Origin: Desulfobacteraceae bacterium
GTDB taxonomy: Bacteria; Desulfobacterota; Desulfobacteria; Desulfobacterales; Desulfobacteraceae
Reading direction: 5' to 3'
Assembly: GCA_024225635.1 (NCBI GenBank)
Contig: JAAEMK010000497.1
Span: 271,692-335,691, forward strand
DNA length: 64,000 nucleotides
The notes beneath the pieces are model-generated. The model saw only the letters and a program-made list of their open reading frames with translations, was not told the DNA's origin and did no database searches. The first letter of the stretch is position 1. Each line of letters starts with the position of its first letter. Shown here one piece after another: positions 56,088 to 63,202 of the stretch. Made by a program: the position numbers and the translations under genes.

Positions 56088-58049
56088 TTAAAGTTGCCGT
56101 CTGTCGGACATATCCACGAGCACCCTCTCCCTTGCCTTGTCAATGCCAAGGTCTGCCCGCTTCTTGTCGATATGGGCGATCATGCTGTGCGCCATGGCGA
56201 TGGGATCGGTTTCAAAGCCCCACTTGCCAAGTCCCATCTCCTCCAGCTCCTTGAACAGGTGGGCGTGGAACTTTGTGTTCTCCACAATGGGAAAGGTGAC
56301 ACCGAACATGGTGTATACGCCGGATGCGACAAAGTACTGGCCAATGGCGATCGCCTTTTCGCTCATGTACTCGGGGGCCGCCCCTGCGACGGGCAGGTCC
56401 GCCAGGCTGTCGCCAAGTCCGCCCTGGGCCACCATGGCCGATGCCGCAATGAGTATCCGTGAGTTGTCCACACAGGAACCAAGTCCCAATACCGGGGGCA
56501 TGCCAACGGTTTCGCACACCTCCTGGAGTCCGGGTCCTGCAAAATGGGCCGCCTCGGGGCTTGAAAGTCCTGCCTTTGCCAAAGCAATCTGGGAACACCC
56601 GGTCAGGAGAACCAATACATCGTTCTTGATCAGCTCCCTGACAAGCTTGATGTGGGAATCGTCCTGGCGGGTCCTGGGATTGGTGCAGCCGACCACCCCC
56701 GCAACCCCGCGAATCCTGCCGTTGATGATGTTTTCGTTCAAGGGCGCGTAGCTGCCCCTGAAGGTGCCCCCCAGCATATAGCTGATATACTCGTGGCTGA
56801 ACCCCTGGATTCCGGAATTTACCTCTTTGGGAATCTCGATGGGATGTTTACGGTTCTTGAACCTTGAGATCGCCTTGATTACGATCTCATCGGTGCAGGC
56901 CATTGGATCGTGCTCATGGAACTCCAGGTGAACGGCCCCTTCAATCATAGCCCGGGTGTTGGTGGTGATAAGCGGGGTATCGTAGCAATGGGCCACGGCC
57001 GCCAGTCCCTGCTTGATGCACTGGATATCCACGGCCATGGCGTCCACGGCCCCGGTTACCAGGATCGCGTCGGTTGAGGAGAAGTTGCCCGCATGGGGAA
57101 CCCCGTGGCGGGACATCATCTCGGCCCCGGAGCAGCACATGCCCACAAGGTTGATTCCTTCCGCACCGGCATCCTTCGCGGCCTGGACCAGGACCTCGCT
57201 TCCCACGGAAACCACCATGGATTCAAAGAGGTTGGGTTCATGGCCGTGGATGATGATGTTGACCATATTCTCCTTGAGCACCCCCATGTTCACCCCCACC
57301 TCGACGGGCGTGGGGGTTCCGAAAAGAATGTCCGAGATCTCGGTGGAAACCATGGACCCGCCCCATCCGTCGGACAGGGCCGTCCGGCTGGCCTGTTTGG
57401 TGATGTTCTCGTAATGCTGGTCCACCCCCATGGTGGTGCGGTGCATGATTTCCATAATCTCCCGCATGGCCCCCCGGGGAACGATGTCCAGTTTTCGCCA
57501 GTTCTCAAGGGTTGCCTCGGGCACCCTTTTCATAAAAGGAATCTCCCCTTCCACCTGGGTATAGGTCCGCTCGAGCTCCTTATAAAGATCGGTGGCGATC
57601 TCCTCGACGCTCCGGTCCTCGGTCTCGATGTCCAGGGATTTCGCAACGGCCACGAGCTTGAAGGGGTCCTTGATCTCGTAATCCTGAATCTTGCCGTTCA
57701 CCACATCCCGGAACAGCTCCAGCATGGCCATGCCGTGATCCGTGTGGGCGGCGGACCCGCCGGCCACGGCCCTGGCGAAATTCCGCGCCATGATGGTGTC
57801 AATGGTTGCGCCGCACACCCCCACCTTTTTGTAAGGATCCCGGGCATTGAGGCGGCAGGGCCCCATGAAGCAATGCTTACAGCAGGCAGAGTCCGCGCCG
57901 ATGGGGCAGGCCTTCATGTCATCCGCCCGGTCAAAATTGAGAATGACACCGTCCTTTCGGGCCTTGGTGATCATCTTGGCCGTGGACTGGCAGGCAGTAC
58001 AGTTTAAAGGATCGGACATGGATTTGGTGTTTTTATCTTCTTTTTTCAT
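56088..58049 (-). CDS. cooS: Ni-Fe carbon monoxide dehydrogenase, catalytic subunit
   Basis: CooS oxidises CO to CO2 at a Ni-4Fe-4S cluster, passing electrons out through B and D clusters; it is a cytoplasmic or membrane-associated dimer. I start it at ATG 58049, which follows AGGAGGGTAGA (653 residues); upstream in-frame codons are an artefact. The N-terminal Cys set for B and D clusters (ACPIGADSACCKHCFMGPC, in its early third) is complete. C-cluster residues occur in MCCSGAEMMSRHG, VVGCTNPRTR, LTGCSQIALA and LGSCVDNSRI. There is no cooF, cooC or acetyl-CoA synthase gene beside it. A perfect palindrome lies 41-59 bases upstream of the start. Confidence 0.95.
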   Translation of the reverse strand: MKKEDKNTKSMSDPLNCTACQSTAKMITKARKDGVILNFDRADDMKACPIGADSACCKHCFMGPCRLNARDPYKKVGVCGATIDTIMARNFARAVAGGSAAHTDHGMAMLELFRDVVNGKIQDYEIKDPFKLVAVAKSLDIETEDRSVEEIATDLYKELERTYTQVEGEIPFMKRVPEATLENWRKLDIVPRGAMREIMEIMHRTTMGVDQHYENITKQASRTALSDGWGGSMVSTEISDILFGTPTPVEVGVNMGVLKENMVNIIIHGHEPNLFESMVVSVGSEVLVQAAKDAGAEGINLVGMCCSGAEMMSRHGVPHAGNFSSTDAILVTGAVDAMAVDIQCIKQGLAAVAHCYDTPLITTNTRAMIEGAVHLEFHEHDPMACTDEIVIKAISRFKNRKHPIEIPKEVNSGIQGFSHEYISYMLGGTFRGSYAPLNENIINGRIRGVAGVVGCTNPRTRQDDSHIKLVRELIKNDVLVLLTGCSQIALAKAGLSSPEAAHFAGPGLQEVCETVGMPPVLGLGSCVDNSRILIAASAMVAQGGLGDSLADLPVAGAAPEYMSEKAIAIGQYFVASGVYTMFGVTFPIVENTKFHAHLFKELEEMGLGKWGFETDPIAMAHSMIAHIDKKRADLGIDKARERVLVDMSDRRQL

Positions 58050-58090
58050 TCTACCCTCCTGATTGGAGTCCGATTTGTCACAATACACCA

Positions 58091-58108
58091 AGTGTATCGC
58101 GATACACT
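58091..58108. promoter_or_regulatory. Perfect 18-bp palindrome upstream of cooS
   Basis: AGTGTATCGCGATACACT is fully self-complementary and lies 41-59 bases before the cooS ATG, overlapping where a promoter would be. Its size and symmetry suit a dimeric repressor of TetR or FadR/GntR type. The protein that binds it is not in the window as far as I can tell. Confidence 0.7.
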
Positions 58109-58243
58109 TATGTCTTATACGTATCAACTATAATGAGACGTTGACGAGAATCACCTCCTTGGAAAAAAGCCTTGGTTGGACAGGTACAGCCAGGTTGATA
58201 AGCCCGGTAACAACTGAATCGAAGCAAGAGGAATGCCACAACG

Positions 58244-58259
58244 TGGCAGGTGTTTTGCA
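58244..58259 (+). promoter_or_regulatory. Sigma-54 promoter upstream of the zinc-ribbon/rubrerythrin genes
   Basis: TGGCAG-GTGTT-TTGCA matches the -24/-12 consensus, with GG at 58245-58246 and GC at 58257-58258, exactly ten bases between. The right arm of a TGCCAC/GTGGCA palindrome overlaps the -24 element, so a regulator may block or help there. Confidence 0.75.
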
Positions 58260-58393
58260 TTTGTAGCCGCCGCCCCGAAACAGCAAACCATTATCGCGGC
58301 CTGGCTTGGATCTTGCAAATCTAACTTGGATATCATTGGACCATAGACCCGTAACATTCTTTTAAACACATAACACCTTTCCAGGAGGAAACC

Positions 58394-58576
58394 ATGACCA
58401 CACCAATGCACTGCCCGGGGTTTGAGCAGTTCAAAAGCCTTAAATCATTTATCTGCAAGTGCCCGGAATGCAGCAAGGAGAACGAGATATTTTCAGACGA
58501 ATTTGACAAAAACCATGTCTGCATCGGTTGCGGCAAACAGATCGATTTTAAGCAATGCAAAGCTGAAAACCTATAA
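58394..58576 (+). CDS. Small zinc-ribbon protein
   Basis: This 60-residue protein follows a strong CCAGGAGG RBS. Two Cys pairs, CPEC near residue 23 and CIGC near 48, make a probable zinc ribbon; a further Cys lies near the N-terminus (MHCPGFEQF). The pattern CPGxx...CPEC...CxGCGK is the same as the N-terminal domain of the HD protein at 17779. The C-terminal codons and stop are followed by two extra, slightly diverged copies of the same 41-base stretch, so the 3' end has been tandemly duplicated. It sits behind a sigma-54 promoter and just upstream of a rubrerythrin-like gene. Confidence 0.78.
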   Translation: MTTPMHCPGFEQFKSLKSFICKCPECSKENEIFSDEFDKNHVCIGCGKQIDFKQCKAENL

Positions 58577-58662
58577 CCTGAATCGATTTTGAGAAATGCT
58601 AAGCAAAATACCTATAACCTGAATCAATTTTGAGAAATGCTAAGCAAAAAACTTTGATCTGA
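58541..58662. repeat. Three tandem copies of a 40-41 base unit at the gene end
   Basis: Copies lie at 58541-58581 (the last codons and stop of the zinc-ribbon gene), 58582-58622 and 58623-58662. The second and third are closest to each other (the run attttgagaaatgctaagca is shared); the first differs at several places. All begin atc(g/a)atttt and end (a)cct/tct-ga. The two downstream copies are non-coding leader for the next gene. Confidence 0.85.
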
Positions 58663-58686
58663 TATCCATCAGAAAAGGAGGATCAC

Positions 58687-59148
58687 ATGTCGTTTAAATC
58701 CATGGATGAAATTCTTGCCTATGCCATTGAAAAGGAAGAGGAAGCCGTCGCGTTTTATACGGAACTGAGCGAAAAAAAGGGGTTTGCGTCGGTAAAAGAA
58801 ACCTTTAAGAACTTTGCAGATGAAGAGAAAAAGCATGTCACCCTGCTCCAGGGACTGTCCCAGGATGCCTCAAAGGTTGAAGCATACGAGGTCAAAAACA
58901 TTCCCGATCTCAAAATCAGCGACTACATGGTGGAAATAGAGTATTCGGAGGGGATGCTGATGCCCGAGATCCTCCGGCTTGCCATGAAGCGGGAAGAGCA
59001 GGCGGTGAAACTGTACAAGGATCTTGGGGATAAGTCACCCACCCCGGAACTGCAAAAGATTTTCCAGATCCTGGTGCAGGAGGAATCAAAACACAAGCTC
59101 GCCCTGGAGACCATGTATGACGATTTCCTGGCCGACCATGAATACTGA
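58687..59148 (+). CDS. Rubrerythrin-like ferritin-fold protein
   Basis: This 153-residue diiron four-helix protein has ligands in AIEKEEEAVAFY, EEKKHVTLL, MKREEQAVKLY and EESKHKLALE, the usual repeated E..ExxH plan. There is no rubredoxin domain at the C-terminus. An AAAAGGAGG RBS is present. Likely an oxygen or peroxide defence enzyme; it lies behind the zinc-ribbon gene and the sigma-54 promoter, so expression is probably conditional. A terminator follows. Confidence 0.88.
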   Translation: MSFKSMDEILAYAIEKEEEAVAFYTELSEKKGFASVKETFKNFADEEKKHVTLLQGLSQDASKVEAYEVKNIPDLKISDYMVEIEYSEGMLMPEILRLAMKREEQAVKLYKDLGDKSPTPELQKIFQILVQEESKHKLALETMYDDFLADHEY

Positions 59149-59190
59149 TGCCAACCCCTATGCTCCGGCACCCCAGGGGCATTGACGTAA

Positions 59191-59226
59191 AAAAGCCCCT
59201 GGCGGCAATCACCGGGGGCTCTTTTC
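59191..59226. terminator. Bidirectional terminator
   Basis: The stem AAAAGCCCC(T) ... (G)GGGGCTCTTTT with a central GGCGGCAATCACC loop lies between the rubrerythrin-like gene and the convergent isocitrate dehydrogenase gene. A- and T-tracts flank it, so it can stop transcription from both sides. Confidence 0.85.
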
Positions 59227-59235
59227 AAGAAACGG

Positions 59236-60453
59236 TCACTCCTTCATGCGCACACAGACGGCTGTCGCGAACTCAGAGCACTTCACCTCGATGGCATCGG
59301 GAATCAGGCGTGCGAGATCGTAGGTGACGACTCTATCCAGAATGGTCTGTTCAAGGGCCCGGGTGATCACCCCCGCCGCCCTGTTCCACCCCATGTGCTC
59401 CAGCATCATTACGCCGGAGAGAATCAGGGAGCCCGGGTTGACCTTGTCCAGGCCCGCATATTTCGGTGCGGTTCCGTGGGTCGCCTCAAAAAGGGCGCAC
59501 TCGTCTCCGATGTTGGCCCCGGGGGAAAGCCCCAGGCCCCCCACCTGGGCGGCCAGGGCGTCGGAAATATAATCCCCGTTCAGGTTGGGCGCGGCAATGA
59601 TGTCGTACTCGTCGGGCCGGAGCAGCACCTGCTGGAACAGGTTGTCGGCGATCCTGTCCCGGATGAGGATCTTTCCCTTGGGAAGCTTGCCGTCAAGTTT
59701 TTCAAACAGCTCTTCTTCGGTAACGACAATGTCGGGAAACATCCCGGTGGCCGCCTCATACCCCCAGCGTTTAAAGGCGCCTTCCGTGAACTTCATGATG
59801 TTCCCCTTGTGCATGAGGGTGATGCTCCCGCGGTTGTTCCTGGCGGCATAATCAACGGCCCTGGCAACCAGCCGCCGGGTGTTGGCCTCGCCCATGGGCT
59901 TGATTCCGATACCCGTGTCGGGAGAAAGTTCAATCCCCTTCATGGCGAGAAAATCAATCATCTCCAGGGCGTCCTTTGAACCGGCCTCCCATTCGATTCC
60001 CCTGTATAGGTCATCCATGTTCTCCCGGAAAATGACCATATCCGTTTTTTCAGGCGTTTTCACAGGACTTGGCACCCCGGGGATATATCGTACGGGCCGC
60101 ACACAGGCATACAGGTCCAGCTCCTGGCGCATGGCAACGTTGACGCTCCTGACCCCTCCTCCCACCGGGGTGGTCAAGGGTCCCTTGATGGCTACCCGAT
60201 GCTTTCTTATGGCATCGAGGGTCTCCAGGGGAAGCCACTTGCCCGATCGTTCATGGGCCTTTTCCCCGGCATACACCTCCATGAATCGGATGCGTTTTTC
60301 ATTGCCGTAGGCGACAGCCACCCCTTTGTCCAGGACCATTCTGGCGGCATGCCATATATCGGGCCCGATACCGTCCCCTTCAATGTAGGGAACAACCGGC
60401 ATATCAGGAACGGTAAGGGAACCGTCTCCATTTAGCACAATGGTATCTCCCAT
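59236..60453 (-). CDS. icd: Isocitrate dehydrogenase (NADP+)
   Basis: Icd converts isocitrate to 2-oxoglutarate and CO2 with NADP+. The start at 60453 (MGDTIVLNG) follows GGAGGAAAG; an ATG four codons earlier is less likely. The 405-residue protein shows [12 protein letters not shown] near residue 24, the substrate loop [20 protein letters not shown] in parts near 95, and [14 protein letters not shown]. The metal-site block [19 protein letters not shown] and the [11 protein letters not shown] cofactor region follow. It ends the operon that starts with a glutaredoxin-like gene, behind citrate synthase. Confidence 0.96.
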   Translation of the reverse strand: MGDTIVLNGDGSLTVPDMPVVPYIEGDGIGPDIWHAARMVLDKGVAVAYGNEKRIRFMEVYAGEKAHERSGKWLPLETLDAIRKHRVAIKGPLTTPVGGGVRSVNVAMRQELDLYACVRPVRYIPGVPSPVKTPEKTDMVIFRENMDDLYRGIEWEAGSKDALEMIDFLAMKGIELSPDTGIGIKPMGEANTRRLVARAVDYAARNNRGSITLMHKGNIMKFTEGAFKRWGYEAATGMFPDIVVTEEELFEKLDGKLPKGKILIRDRIADNLFQQVLLRPDEYDIIAAPNLNGDYISDALAAQVGGLGLSPGANIGDECALFEATHGTAPKYAGLDKVNPGSLILSGVMMLEHMGWNRAAGVITRALEQTILDRVVTYDLARLIPDAIEVKCSEFATAVCVRMKE

Positions 60454-60471
60454 CTTTCCTCCCATGGTTTA

Positions 60472-61068
60472 TCAATCCTTGAACACCAGTTTCCCACCGA
60501 TAAATCCCGCAACCCCGGCCGATCCCAGCATCACCAGGTTGAGCCCGATGAATATCCATGCCCTGGACGAGGCCATGACCGTGGGTTCCAGAAGAAACCA
60601 GACAAGGGAGGTGCAGCAGGAGACCGTGGTGATGCTTGCGGCAACGATCTTGATCAGGAACAGGATGGTCAAGGCCCGGTTGTATTTTTTCTCCCACTCC
60701 ACAGCCCCGGCCACCAGCACCACGGGCAGGGACAGAACCACAAACACAAGGTTGTAAAACCCAGCTTTTGCAAAGCTGTCACAGGCAAACAGGGCGGAGA
60801 GGATGAAAAACACCACCACCACGGGCAATACACCGTTGGGAAAATGAACCGAAACCGGGTGGAGATGGTGTTTCACCATGAGCGCCTTGATCTTGTCCAG
60901 GGGTGTTTCCCTGACCGGCGCCACGGGTTTTACCTCGGGCGGCGCTTCAGGAGGAGCAGGCTCTATCTCGATAAACTTGGAGGCAGGGGCATTGCAGATG
61001 GGACACCTTGCCGGAGGTGCGTCCCCTTCGTGAATATAGTTGCAGATCGTACATTTCCATCGTCTCAT
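60472..61068 (-). CDS. Rubredoxin-like domain fused to a DUF2231-type membrane domain
   Basis: This 198-residue protein starts WKCTICNYIHEGDAPPARCPICNAPASKF, a short rubredoxin/zinc-ribbon domain with two CxxC pairs (residues 5-25). A proline-rich linker leads to a membrane domain of four helices with HHLHPVSVHFPNGVLP, typical of DUF2231. The paired histidines might bind haem. It would sit in the membrane with the metal domain in the cytoplasm and could pass electrons. It is between gltA (15 bases) and icd (18 bases) in one operon. Confidence 0.78.
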   Translation of the reverse strand: MRRWKCTICNYIHEGDAPPARCPICNAPASKFIEIEPAPPEAPPEVKPVAPVRETPLDKIKALMVKHHLHPVSVHFPNGVLPVVVVFFILSALFACDSFAKAGFYNLVFVVLSLPVVLVAGAVEWEKKYNRALTILFLIKIVAASITTVSCCTSLVWFLLEPTVMASSRAWIFIGLNLVMLGSAGVAGFIGGKLVFKD

Positions 61069-61083
61069 GATTTGATGTTCTCC

Positions 61084-62262
61084 CTATCGGTCATCCAGAT
61101 CAACATAGGGGCACTCGTCGGGCCCGCAATAATCACCCACATAGGCGGCTCCCGGCCTGTACAGCACGGGCTTGGGGGCCGAGGTCGCAAATTTTTCCTC
61201 GATCACATGGGCGGCCCAGCCGCTCACCCGGGCAAGGGCGAACACCGGGGTGAAAAGATCCATGGGAATACCCATGGTGTAAAAGAGCGAGGCGCTGTAG
61301 AAATCCACGTTCACGAAGATATCCCGCCCCTTTTTCTTCTTGAACGCCTGCTTGGCCGCCTGTTCCAGCCGGGTTGACAGCTCATACCAGAGGGTATCAT
61401 TCTTCATCTCGCCCATGGCCTTTGCCATGGGGGCAAGGATGGCCGCCCGGGGATCGTCCACCTGGTAGACGGCATGGCCCAGGCCCATGATCTTTCCCCC
61501 TGCCTCAAAGGTCTTATTCACATACGCGTCTATGTTTTCCAGGTTGCCGATGGACTTGAGCATCTCCATCACCCGGACATTGGCGCCTCCGTGGAGCTCT
61601 CCCGAGAGGGAGCCGATGGCCGCGGACACGGCGGCATAGATGTGGGCCCTGGTGGAAGCCACCTGCCGGGCCGTAAAGGTGGAGGCGTTAAAGGAGTGCT
61701 CCGCATGGAGAATCAGGGTCGTGTCAAAGAACCGGGCCACCTTGCTGTCGGGGCGCTTGCCCGTGAGCATATATAGGAAATTGGCGGCATGGCCGAGATC
61801 GTCGGCGGGTTCCACCGGCGCAAGCCCCTTCCTTGTCCGCTCCCAGGCGGCAATGAGGGCGGCAAGCCCTGCCACAAGGAATTCGGCACTGCCGAGGGCC
61901 GCCTCCATGCTGTTGGCCCCGGCATGGGGATCGGCCGGCACCAGCAGGGACACCCCCGCCTGGAGAACGTCCATGGGGCTTGCGTCCTTGGGGATGCTCT
62001 TTAAATAGGCAAGTCCCCCGGGGGGAAGCCCCCGCTTCTGTTTAAGCCTGTTAGTGAAATCCGCAAGCTCCTCCTTTTGGGGCAGCCGCTCGTACAAAAG
62101 CAGAAACACCACCTCTTCAAAGGATGACTTTTCGGCAAAATCCGCCACAAGATGCCCGCGGTAGATCAGCTTGCCGGCCTTGGCGTCCACCTGGCTGATC
62201 CGGGTGCTTGCGACCTCCACTCCCCTGAGACCGGTGTTGATTACCGGCATGCACTCATCCAT
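61084..62262 (-). CDS. gltA: Citrate synthase
   Basis: This enzyme condenses acetyl-CoA with oxaloacetate. The start ATG 62262 follows AAAGGAGGCGCAC; the 392-residue protein fits the type. It shows the substrate His regions LHAEHSFNASTF and GELHGGANVRVMEML, and the GLGHAVYQVDDPRA segment. The last third ends with YSASLFYTMGIP, as in the catalytic Asp region. It is the third gene of the glutaredoxin / FTR-like / citrate synthase / rubredoxin-DUF2231 / icd operon. Confidence 0.95.
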   Translation of the reverse strand: MDECMPVINTGLRGVEVASTRISQVDAKAGKLIYRGHLVADFAEKSSFEEVVFLLLYERLPQKEELADFTNRLKQKRGLPPGGLAYLKSIPKDASPMDVLQAGVSLLVPADPHAGANSMEAALGSAEFLVAGLAALIAAWERTRKGLAPVEPADDLGHAANFLYMLTGKRPDSKVARFFDTTLILHAEHSFNASTFTARQVASTRAHIYAAVSAAIGSLSGELHGGANVRVMEMLKSIGNLENIDAYVNKTFEAGGKIMGLGHAVYQVDDPRAAILAPMAKAMGEMKNDTLWYELSTRLEQAAKQAFKKKKGRDIFVNVDFYSASLFYTMGIPMDLFTPVFALARVSGWAAHVIEEKFATSAPKPVLYRPGAAYVGDYCGPDECPYVDLDDR

Positions 62263-62276
62263 GTGCGCCTCCTTTA

Positions 62277-62606
62277 TCAAACGATCCTGTCCGGGTCCCG
62301 TCTCTCCGGGACATACTCCGCGCTCCTTTTTCCCTCCTTCAGCTCCCGGGATACGTAGAGACCGCAATAGCAGGCCCCATACTCCCCGACATCCGGCTCC
62401 CGGTAATCGCAGGGACAGATGATGTCCCGGTCATGGTCCCGGTCCCCGGCGGCCAGCCTGCAGGGGCAGGCCATATACCCGTAATTCTCCTTGTTCAAAA
62501 GAAGGGATTCAAGGAGCTCGAACACAAGGTCGAGATCCTTGTTAAAGAAATAGCCCTTGGGCTCCTGAATTTTCCGTAGGTTCTCGTAGAGTGTCTTAAT
62601 CTCCAT
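62277..62606 (-). CDS. Ferredoxin-thioredoxin reductase catalytic-type protein
   Basis: This 109-residue protein has three C-x-C motifs: CPC (47-49), CPC (64-66) and CYC (79-81). These are the ligand and redox-active cysteines of the FTR catalytic subunit, which turns ferredoxin electrons into reduced thiols through a [4Fe-4S] cluster. The spacings differ a little from plant FTR, as in the bacterial branch. Its start overlaps the end of the glutaredoxin-like gene by 11 bases, so the natural partner is that protein. Confidence 0.9.
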   Translation of the reverse strand: MEIKTLYENLRKIQEPKGYFFNKDLDLVFELLESLLLNKENYGYMACPCRLAAGDRDHDRDIICPCDYREPDVGEYGACYCGLYVSRELKEGKRSAEYVPERRDPDRIV

Positions 62607-62862
62607 GGTTCATTCCCAAAGCCTCCCTTATCTTATCTTCATGGAACCCCACGATAACGGTATCTCCAATTACGATGGTCGGAAACGAGCACCGTGGATT
62701 CAGTTCCTTGATATCTTTTAAGATCGCCTTGCGTTCCTCCCCGCTCAGGCTGTCCACATCCACGAACTCGTACTTCACCTTGCACTCTCCCAGAAACCGC
62801 TTTGCGGCCTTGCAGTGGCTGCAGGTGCTTAACGAATATACTTTAGCGCTGTCATATTCCAT
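62596..62862 (-). CDS. Glutaredoxin-like protein
   Basis: This 88-residue thioredoxin-fold protein has active site CSHC (Cys14, Cys17), the cis-Pro loop CSFPTIVIGDTVIVGFHED and the usual length. It is the first gene of the operon with FTR-like protein, citrate synthase and isocitrate dehydrogenase. It is probably reduced by the FTR-like partner with ferredoxin as electron source. Confidence 0.92.
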   Translation of the reverse strand: MEYDSAKVYSLSTCSHCKAAKRFLGECKVKYEFVDVDSLSGEERKAILKDIKELNPRCSFPTIVIGDTVIVGFHEDKIREALGMNHGD

Positions 62863-63202
62863 GGTCCACTCATCCTTTGCTATGGATTCCCTGTTCCGGA
62901 GAATTCATTAAAAATGAAACAAAAGTGATCAGCATGTTTTAAAAGTGGGATTGCGATGATGCTTACAACACAAAACCACATTTGTAATAAAAATGAAAAC
63001 TGTTTTTATCAGTTGATATGTATACACATTTCGTACCATATGGGGTTGCCGGGGCCGGAATATTTTTTTACCCTTGGTTCATCCGTTCCTTTTTCCATCC
63101 CCACAACAAACTCCCAGGCCGTGGCCTGAATATTGCTTTTCTGTTACCCAATGCAGCAACGATTCAGGTGGCCATAAACCACGACTTTCCTAAGGAGAAA
63201 AG
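62863..63202. other. AT-rich divergent intergenic region
   Basis: This 340-base region separates the citrate synthase operon (leftward) from the oxidoreductase gene (rightward). It is AT-rich near 62910-63030, where promoters are expected. I see no FNR-type box or sigma-54 site and no convincing small gene in it. Confidence 0.4.

Larger units (their letters stand above)
58050..58393. other. Divergent regulatory region between cooS and the zinc-ribbon gene
   Basis: This 344-base gap holds an operator-like palindrome for cooS at 58091-58108 and a second palindrome, TGCCAC-AAC-GTGGCA, at 58234-58248. A sigma-54 promoter at 58244-58259 is directed to the right. No coding frame looks real. Transcription to the right would begin near 58270, giving a leader of about 120 bases. 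Confidence 0.6.
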
